DNA of 64,000 nucleotides from WYZ-LMO8 sp964586135 (lineage in GTDB: Archaea > Thermoproteota > Methanomethylicia > Nezhaarchaeales > WYZ-LMO8), in NCBI GenBank assembly GCA_964586135.1, contig CAZPGS010000001.1, forward strand, positions 37,466 through 101,465. The letters are read 5' to 3'. The notes beneath the pieces were generated by a model. It did not search any database, was not told the DNA's origin, and saw nothing but the letters and a program-made list of their open reading frames with translations. Of the stretch, positions 59,439 through 64,000 are shown piece by piece (the first letter of the stretch is position 1; each line of letters begins with the position of its first letter). The translations under genes and the position numbers were made by a program.

Positions 59439-60824
59439 TCAATCACCCATGAATGCGTCATGCAAGGCCTTAACGGCTTTAACAGCGTCCTCCCTCTTGA
59501 CCACGAGGGATATATTCAACTCTGAAGCCCCTTGAGCTATCATTCTAACGTTAACCCCCTTCTGGGCCACTGCGCTGAAAACTTTAGCTGCAACTCCCGG
59601 CCTCCCCCTCATGCCCGACCCGACTACTGCTATTGCGCACACGTCACCCTCCCAAATGACGTCACAATTTTCAGGTAGGACCCCCTCGAGTCCCTTTAAT
59701 ATCTCCTGCACCTTCTCCTCTGGCACCACTATTGATATGTTAGTCTGCGACGAGCTTTGGGAAACCATTACCGCGTTGGCACCCACGTCATACAGTACCT
59801 TAAATACCTTAGTGATTACGAGCGGGGCCTCGTAGAGCTCCGCTCCGCTCACAGTTATGATCGCCACCCGGGGGATCATGGAAATCGCCTTAACTATCTT
59901 ATCACTAGAGGTTTCATGGTGGACTACTGTGCCTGGATTCTCGGAGTTGAAGAAGTTCTTCACCCTCAGCGGTATGCGCTTCTCGATCAAGGGCTTTAGA
60001 GCAAGCGGGTGTAGCACCTTTGCTCCAAAGTACGCCAGCTCAGTAGCCTCTTCGTAGGAGATCTTTGGTATGGGCTTTGCATTAGGCACAATCTTCGGGT
60101 CCGCGGTCATGATCCCCTCGACGTCCTTCCACACCCACACCTCGTCGACCTCTAAGGCTGCACCGATGATCGTGGCGGAGTAGTCAGAACCCCCTCTACC
60201 TAGCGTCGTCTCTACGCCCTCAACCGTTTGCCCTATAAAGCCCGTCACTACCGGGACCACCCCCTCCTCCAGAAGCGGCGCCAAGTTCTTCTTTAGCTTT
60301 TCTTCGCACAAGCTCATTATCGGACTGGCTCTGCCGAAGTTGTCGTCAGTTATGATCCCTGCTTGACCACCCGTGAAGTATTCGGCCTTTATCTCCTTCG
60401 ACATCAATGCTCTCCACACAGTATTCGTGGCCATTTTCTCGCCAAAGGCCAAGACCCTGTCTCTAGTCCTTGGAGAGGCCTCCTTTAAATAAGAGATTAT
60501 CCTCAAGGTAAAGTAGAGCTCTTGAATCAAGCTCTCGACGTCTCGTATAGCCTCGTGCCTCAACCTATCGTTCTCGATAGCTTCTGAGCACGCTCGCGCG
60601 TGTCTATCTCCTATCATCGTTATCGACTTCTCGACCTCCTCAAGTTTTCCGGCCAAGGCATCGTTTATGAGGCCTATGAGCTCATCAGTTACCCCGGCCA
60701 TGGCTGATATGACCAGTACTACTTCGTCTCCTCTCTCCACATGCCTTCGTGCTATGTCTACGATGCGCAGGATATTTGTTCCCGAGGACGTGCAAACCCC
60801 ACCAAATTTCATCACGAGCTTCAT
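59439..60824 (-). CDS. lysC: Aspartate kinase
   Basis: First enzyme of the aspartate pathway. The 461 residues start MKLVMKFGGVCTSSGTNI, a variant of the usual KFGGTSV motif (Val-Cys-Thr-Ser), followed by ETTLGRGGSDYSATIIGAAL for ATP/aspartate binding and two C-terminal ACT domains (about 310-460; VGSGMRGRPGVAAKVFSAVA) that usually bind lysine or threonine. ATG 60824, 1 base after the SPOUT-like gene. Likely subject to feedback inhibition through the ACT domains. Confidence 0.95.
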   Translation of the reverse strand: MKLVMKFGGVCTSSGTNILRIVDIARRHVERGDEVVLVISAMAGVTDELIGLINDALAGKLEEVEKSITMIGDRHARACSEAIENDRLRHEAIRDVESLIQELYFTLRIISYLKEASPRTRDRVLAFGEKMATNTVWRALMSKEIKAEYFTGGQAGIITDDNFGRASPIMSLCEEKLKKNLAPLLEEGVVPVVTGFIGQTVEGVETTLGRGGSDYSATIIGAALEVDEVWVWKDVEGIMTADPKIVPNAKPIPKISYEEATELAYFGAKVLHPLALKPLIEKRIPLRVKNFFNSENPGTVVHHETSSDKIVKAISMIPRVAIITVSGAELYEAPLVITKVFKVLYDVGANAVMVSQSSSQTNISIVVPEEKVQEILKGLEGVLPENCDVIWEGDVCAIAVVGSGMRGRPGVAAKVFSAVAQKGVNVRMIAQGASELNISLVVKREDAVKAVKALHDAFMGD

Positions 60825-60825
60825 G

Positions 60826-61308
60826 TCACTTCACCGCTGCTTGCCTTTCTCCTATCGACTTCGCTATGGCGTGCAGCACTATGGCCGCAAAGCCTAGGGG
60901 TCCTAAGTCGTCCTCCACGCCTATGTGCATTGGGACTCCGAGTCCCAGCTCTTTTGCTGAAATCCCTGGCTCGCTACCCCCGAAGACTATCGCCACTATG
61001 CCTTTCTGCGCCTCTGAGATTACCCGCTCGGCATCGAACGATTCCTTAGCGTACTTCTTGGGGGTGACGAAGATGAGGAGAGACGGCCTGATTACCTCCA
61101 CAACGTCCTCCAACTCGCTAAGCACCACTAGGGCTCTGCCTTTTTTAAGGGCGAGTTTCTGCGTCTCGGGCACTCCCGCTTGAGCCGCCGCGCCGCTAGG
61201 CTTACTTACAACGACTGTCTTGAACCCCAGACCATAGCATATCTTCGCGAACTGCTTGACTACCTCGACGCTGAACACGTTGTGTATCACTGGAATGACT
61301 TCGTCCAT
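60826..61308 (-). CDS. SPOUT/SpoU-like protein (COG4080-type)
   Basis: 160-residue protein often annotated as RecB-family nuclease but with the look of an alpha/beta-knot methyltransferase: AKICYGLGFKTVVVSKPSGA, IVFGGSEPGISAKELGLGVP, then LGPLGFAAIVLHAIAKSIGE, a knot-like C-terminus. Substrate unknown. It lies between the DNA methyltransferase gene and lysC, in the same operon with gaps of 21 and 1 bases. Confidence in the fold is moderate. Confidence 0.55.
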   Translation of the reverse strand: MDEVIPVIHNVFSVEVVKQFAKICYGLGFKTVVVSKPSGAAAQAGVPETQKLALKKGRALVVLSELEDVVEVIRPSLLIFVTPKKYAKESFDAERVISEAQKGIVAIVFGGSEPGISAKELGLGVPMHIGVEDDLGPLGFAAIVLHAIAKSIGERQAAVK

Positions 61309-61329
61309 CTTAGGTCGCTTACTAGTCTC

Positions 61330-62286
61330 TCAAGACCCCCTTAATAACTTAAGCGCCTCCCTAGCTATAGCTCTCGAGAGCGGCGGGGGCACGGCCTCTC
61401 CTATCATGTTGTACTGAGCGTCGAACCCTCCCTTGAACACAAAGTTATCTGGAAAGCCCATGAGCCTCGCCTGCTCTCTTACGGTCAGCAGTCTGTTTTC
61501 ATAGGGGTGCACGAACCTGGAGCTCCCGAGAACGGTCGGAGCGAGCTTAAGCGGGTGTAGCCTAATCCAGTTAGGCAATACCTTCCTTCCAGAGCCCTTG
61601 TACAGCACTAGCTCCTCCCTCCACTTCAGTTTGGCGATCTTCTTGATCTTCCTCAGGGGTAAGGGCTTGATCACGTGGTTGGGGACGTCATTAATCTCTC
61701 CTGGGTCTGGAAGTCCCGCCAGAGCCTCCTCTACCGTAACGAATTTCTTGACGGACCTCGGCCTAAGCTTGAAGTTCGATATGAAAACTCTCTTTCTATG
61801 AGAAGGCGTCCCGTAGTCCTCGGCGTATAGGACGTTGAAGTATATCTTGGGGTAGCCCACGACCTTGTGCTCGTGCTCTATCGCCTCCTTCAACGAGGGC
61901 TCCAATATCGAGGGGACGTTCTCGATTATGAAGAGCTTAGGCTTTAAGTCACCTATGATCCTTATGGCGTGAAGGAAGAGCCTGCCAACTTCGTCATTGT
62001 AGAGCCTGCTAAGGACGTCGACCTCCCTTCGTGGGTTGGCCCCTGTGAATGGCTCGCAAGGGGGACTCGCTATTATCACGTCAACGTCGGCTCCCAAGAC
62101 CTCTCTCAAGTCCAGGGAGTGGACGTTTCTTATGTCCTCGCATAATACGTCGACCTTCAAGTTCTCCCTATAGGTCTCGGCGACTATCCAGTTCACGTCC
62201 ACTCCGAGTAGCACTTCGAAGCCCTCCATGATGAAGCCCAGCGAAAAGCCCCCGGCCCCACAAAAGAGGTCCAAGACCTTGTACAC
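61330..62286 (-). CDS. DNA (cytosine-5) methyltransferase
   Basis: C5-cytosine methyltransferase. The 318 residues contain motif I VLDLFCGAGGFSLGF, motif IV IIASPPCEPFTGA with the catalytic Cys in PPC (Glu follows where many have Gln), motif VI IENVPSI, motif VIII YGTPSHRKRVFISNF, and motifs IX-X RLLTVREQARLMGFPDNF / MIGEAVPPPLSRAIA. The target-recognition region (about 165-245) is short. No restriction endonuclease gene is nearby, so this is an orphan methyltransferase. GTG start at 62286, 1 base after DUF488. Confidence 0.95.
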   Translation of the reverse strand: MYKVLDLFCGAGGFSLGFIMEGFEVLLGVDVNWIVAETYRENLKVDVLCEDIRNVHSLDLREVLGADVDVIIASPPCEPFTGANPRREVDVLSRLYNDEVGRLFLHAIRIIGDLKPKLFIIENVPSILEPSLKEAIEHEHKVVGYPKIYFNVLYAEDYGTPSHRKRVFISNFKLRPRSVKKFVTVEEALAGLPDPGEINDVPNHVIKPLPLRKIKKIAKLKWREELVLYKGSGRKVLPNWIRLHPLKLAPTVLGSSRFVHPYENRLLTVREQARLMGFPDNFVFKGGFDAQYNMIGEAVPPPLSRAIAREALKLLRGS

Positions 62287-62287
62287 G

Positions 62288-62776
62288 TCACCGGTCCCTC
62301 ACTAAATCCCTCACTTCTACCCCTAACCCCTTTAACGCCTCAACTATGAACCTCCTGTGACAGAACCTCCTATCCCTCTCTAAGCACATCAAGCAAACCA
62401 CTTTATCGCGTACGACGCTTAAAAGGGTCTCCATTCCTTCCCTAAAGCCATTGCTCTGCACATACTTTTCATAGCCTTCCCTCCTAAAGCCCCCGAGCTT
62501 GTCTCCAAGCCATAGGTATTTCACGCCATTTCTCTTGAGCTCTTCCTCCAGCTCCTCGCGATTAAACCCCTTAATCCTCGACCTCGGAAAAGCTCTCAAG
62601 TCTACGAGCACCTCAACCCCCTTAGCCTTTAGCACCTTGAGCAGTTCCTCGAGGCGTTTGAAGCTCCCATAACCGACGTCGTACAGGAGCAGATGGCCCC
62701 CACTGAGTACGAGTCCGCTCGCAGATTGATAAAGGCTCCGTGACCCTCGCTTGATCGGAGCTCGACTCGGAGACAA
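62288..62776 (-). CDS. DUF488 family protein
   Basis: Family signature: YDVGYGSFKRLEELLKVL, VLVDLRAFPRSRIKGFNREE, LKRNGVKYLWLGDKLGG and the cysteine/histidine motif VCLMCLERDRRFCHRRFIVE. Function not established. The long frame from TTG 62776 adds about 28 residues before the usual (M)xxYDVGYG start. A TATA-like CTTTATCAAT on the minus strand near 62725-62734 suggests that transcription starts inside this extension and translation at CTG 62692. First gene of the operon leading to asd. Confidence 0.75.
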   Translation of the reverse strand: MSPSRAPIKRGSRSLYQSASGLVLSGGHLLLYDVGYGSFKRLEELLKVLKAKGVEVLVDLRAFPRSRIKGFNREELEEELKRNGVKYLWLGDKLGGFRREGYEKYVQSNGFREGMETLLSVVRDKVVCLMCLERDRRFCHRRFIVEALKGLGVEVRDLVRDR

Positions 62777-62858
62777 GCCTTACCTCGCGCGGTACGGACA
62801 TTCTGGCAACAGGGAAAAAGCGGCAAGGTCGTTTGGACCTTGGCCGCAAGAACGAGGG

Positions 62859-63650
62859 TCACCTGCCTTTGAATTGAGGCCCCCTCCTCTCTATCAGCGC
62901 TTTTATGCCCTCCTTAACGTCCTCCGTCCTTAAGCAGAGGGCTTGACCCAAGGCCTCTCTCAAGATATAGTCTCTTGAGATCTGCCTTAATGCTCTCGTA
63001 TACGTCCTTCTTTATCAACCTCATTGCGAACCACGGTCCTCGGGCTATCCTCTTCGCCAGCCCCATGGCCTCGCTCTCGACCCTCTCCGAGGGGACTACC
63101 TTGTTGACGAGCCCCAGCCTCTCAACCTCTCTGGCGTCCACGAACTCTGACGTTAATATAAGCTTCAGCGCTTTGGAGGGATTGGTCAACTTAGTCAAGA
63201 AGTAAGATATGCCGAACTCCGTGTGCAGGCCCATTCTCGCAAAGCCCACCTTGAGCTTGGCGTCCTCTGCGGCGATGCGCAAGTCGCACGCGAGGGTCAA
63301 GGCAAGGCCAGCACCTATGGCGACCCCTTGATGGCAACTATGGTTATCTTGTCCTTAGTGTGGAGAGTGTACATAATCTCATCGACCTTGGTAACTATCG
63401 CGTTGTATATATCCGTCGAAGAATGCCCACAACTTTCTAACAGAAAGCGGAGGTCGCTACCCGACGAAAAGGCTTTCCCGGTGTCAGTCAATACGACGCC
63501 CTGACCTCCGGGTCTTTCTTTAAGTTCTCAACAGCATCGGCCAGTTCCAAGATCATCTGCACGTTTATGGCGTTAAGAACCTCGGGCCTGTTGAGGACCA
63601 GCTTGGCTATACCGTCCCTTTCTCAAGGACTATTGTACTATGACGTAAAT
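62859..63650 (-). pseudogene. Frameshifted enoyl-CoA hydratase/isomerase relic
   Basis: Crotonase-family sequence is spread over several frames. In order: STIVLEK, IAKLVLNRPEVLNAINVQMI (63595 down), then a shift near 63495 to LTDTGKAFSSGSDLRFLLES, another near 63325 to AIGAGLALTLACDLRIAAED, KVGFARMGLHTEFGISYFLT, and a last near 62957 to ALGQALCLRTEDVKEGIKAL ending IERRGPQFKGR with a stop at 62859. At least four single-base shifts. The protein would be about 255 residues if intact. Enzymes of this family act in fatty acid or butyryl-CoA metabolism. Confidence 0.8.
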
Positions 63651-63911
63651 GCCCACCGTACTCCCATCTGCTTGCATCGCTATTAAGCATTGCTCTGCAC
63701 GCTTTCGTGCCATTCCTGCCTCGACCTCGACCATATCATCGCTCTTGCAAGGCTATGAGGGGCTCTGTCTCGAACGTCTTCAAATCATCGACGAAATATG
63801 AGGACTTGTGTTGCTTAAGAAAGCCGAGCCAACTAAGCCCTGCAAGTCCACGCAGAAAGCCCTTGCAGAGCCCCGCTGTCGCCCAGCCAAAAGCATCTTA
63901 ACAAGAAATGG
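63651..63911. other. Gap with no supported gene
   Basis: These 261 bases between the hydratase relic and tRNA-Ser contain only short open frames. One minus-strand frame (about 34 codons, starting MVEVEAGMARKRAEQCL) reads smoothly into the relic region and may be a remnant of the same decayed gene or its neighbour. No RNA or repeat was identified. Confidence 0.4.
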
Positions 63912-63996
63912 CGCCGGGTGGGGGACTCGAACCCCCGCTCCCCAAAGGGGAACGGGCTTAGCAAGCCCGCGCCCTACCAGACTAGGCGAACCCGGC
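63912..63996 (-). tRNA. tRNA-Ser (anticodon GCU)
   Basis: Minus-strand cloverleaf: acceptor GCCGGGT/ACCCGGC, anticodon stem CGGGC/GCCCG with loop TTGCTAA (anticodon GCT), long variable arm TTCCCCTTTGGGGAG, T-arm GGGTTCGAGTCCC. Discriminator G as in the other tRNA-Ser at 8559-8643; no CCA, no intron. Confidence 0.95.
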
Positions 63997-64000
63997 TCTG

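Noticed and set aside
61330..62776. Restriction-modification or defence island
   Set aside because: No endonuclease, helicase or other defence gene flanks the methyltransferase; neighbours are biosynthetic.
63707..63901. Plus-strand open frame of 64 codons before tRNA-Ser
   Set aside because: Ser/Pro/Arg-rich composition without family resemblance or ribosome binding site; appears to be a chance frame.

Overview
The window is chromosomal DNA from an archaeon, most likely a thermophilic, uncultured member of the TACK superphylum (Thermoproteota-like). The evidence is the archaeal and eukaryote-like information machinery: primase small subunit beside a Gins51-type GINS gene, thermosome, ABCE1, exosome Rrp4/Rrp41/Rrp42, proteasome alpha subunit, KEOPS, Sec61 beta, Alba, one histone, an Rpb8-like RNA polymerase subunit, an SmAP3-type Lsm protein, archaeal tRNAs without encoded CCA, and archaeal Shine-Dalgarno (GGTGAT-like) and TATA elements. 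TTG and GTG starts are frequent. A species cannot be named from the sequence alone.

Layout. 1-3.1 kb: priS, GINS, eL42, eS27, aIF2 alpha and a short Nop10 gene, one operon. 3.1-10.8 kb: oligosaccharyltransferase AglB (minus), IleRS, tRNA-Ser(UGA), archease, a sugar acyltransferase (minus) and a SPOUT methyltransferase. 10.9-15.7 kb: an S10-type ribosomal cluster (uL3, uL4, uL23, uL2, uL22, uS3, uL29) in which uS19 is inverted. 15.6-24.8 kb: FBP aldolase/phosphatase, ABCE1, a THUMP protein with a His/Ser-rich N-terminus, a beta-grasp-Cgi121 fusion, a radical SAM protein, eS17, histone, thermosome and adenylate kinase 6. 24.7-28.5 kb: a compact type IV pilus locus (ATPase, two membrane platform proteins, pilin-like peptide). 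28.7-37.1 kb: PAC2, archaeosine TGT, Lsm, Rpb8-like subunit, a divergent TFB, tRNA-Val, eL40, Alba, a NusA-like protein, AspRS and a decayed PAPS-reductase/ferredoxin gene.

37.1-43.5 kb is the archaeal proteasome/exosome superoperon (PsmA, SBDS, Rrp4, Rrp41, Rrp42, eL43, Brix, Pcc1, prefoldin beta, DUF3194, DHH). 43.5-48 kb (minus): B12-type radical SAM protein, eS1, a second Pcc1-like subunit, RecJ/GAN-type nuclease and uS15. 48.1-52.6 kb: XTP pyrophosphatase, aIF5A, NAD kinase, Nob1, a PUA-containing Nop2/Sun methyltransferase, and UPF0248 with a methyltransferase (minus). 52.6-53.7 kb is largely non-coding: a candidate C/D box sRNA, initiator tRNA-Met, and an A+T-rich segment with long inverted repeats. 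53.7-58.3 kb: a winged-helix protein, HypF, an adenosine-specific kinase-like protein, ZPR1, Sec61 beta and MazG. 58.4-62.8 kb is a tight minus-strand operon: DUF488, m5C DNA methyltransferase, SPOUT-like protein, aspartate kinase, aspartate-semialdehyde dehydrogenase. The end carries a frameshifted enoyl-CoA hydratase relic and tRNA-Ser(GCU).

Most genes serve replication, translation, RNA processing and protein quality control. The points that stand out are the ubiquitin-like-Cgi121 fusion together with two Pcc1-type KEOPS subunits, the inverted uS19, the His/Ser tract, the divergent TFB, two multiply broken genes, the structured non-coding block near 53 kb, and a solitary cytosine methyltransferase inside an amino-acid biosynthesis operon.
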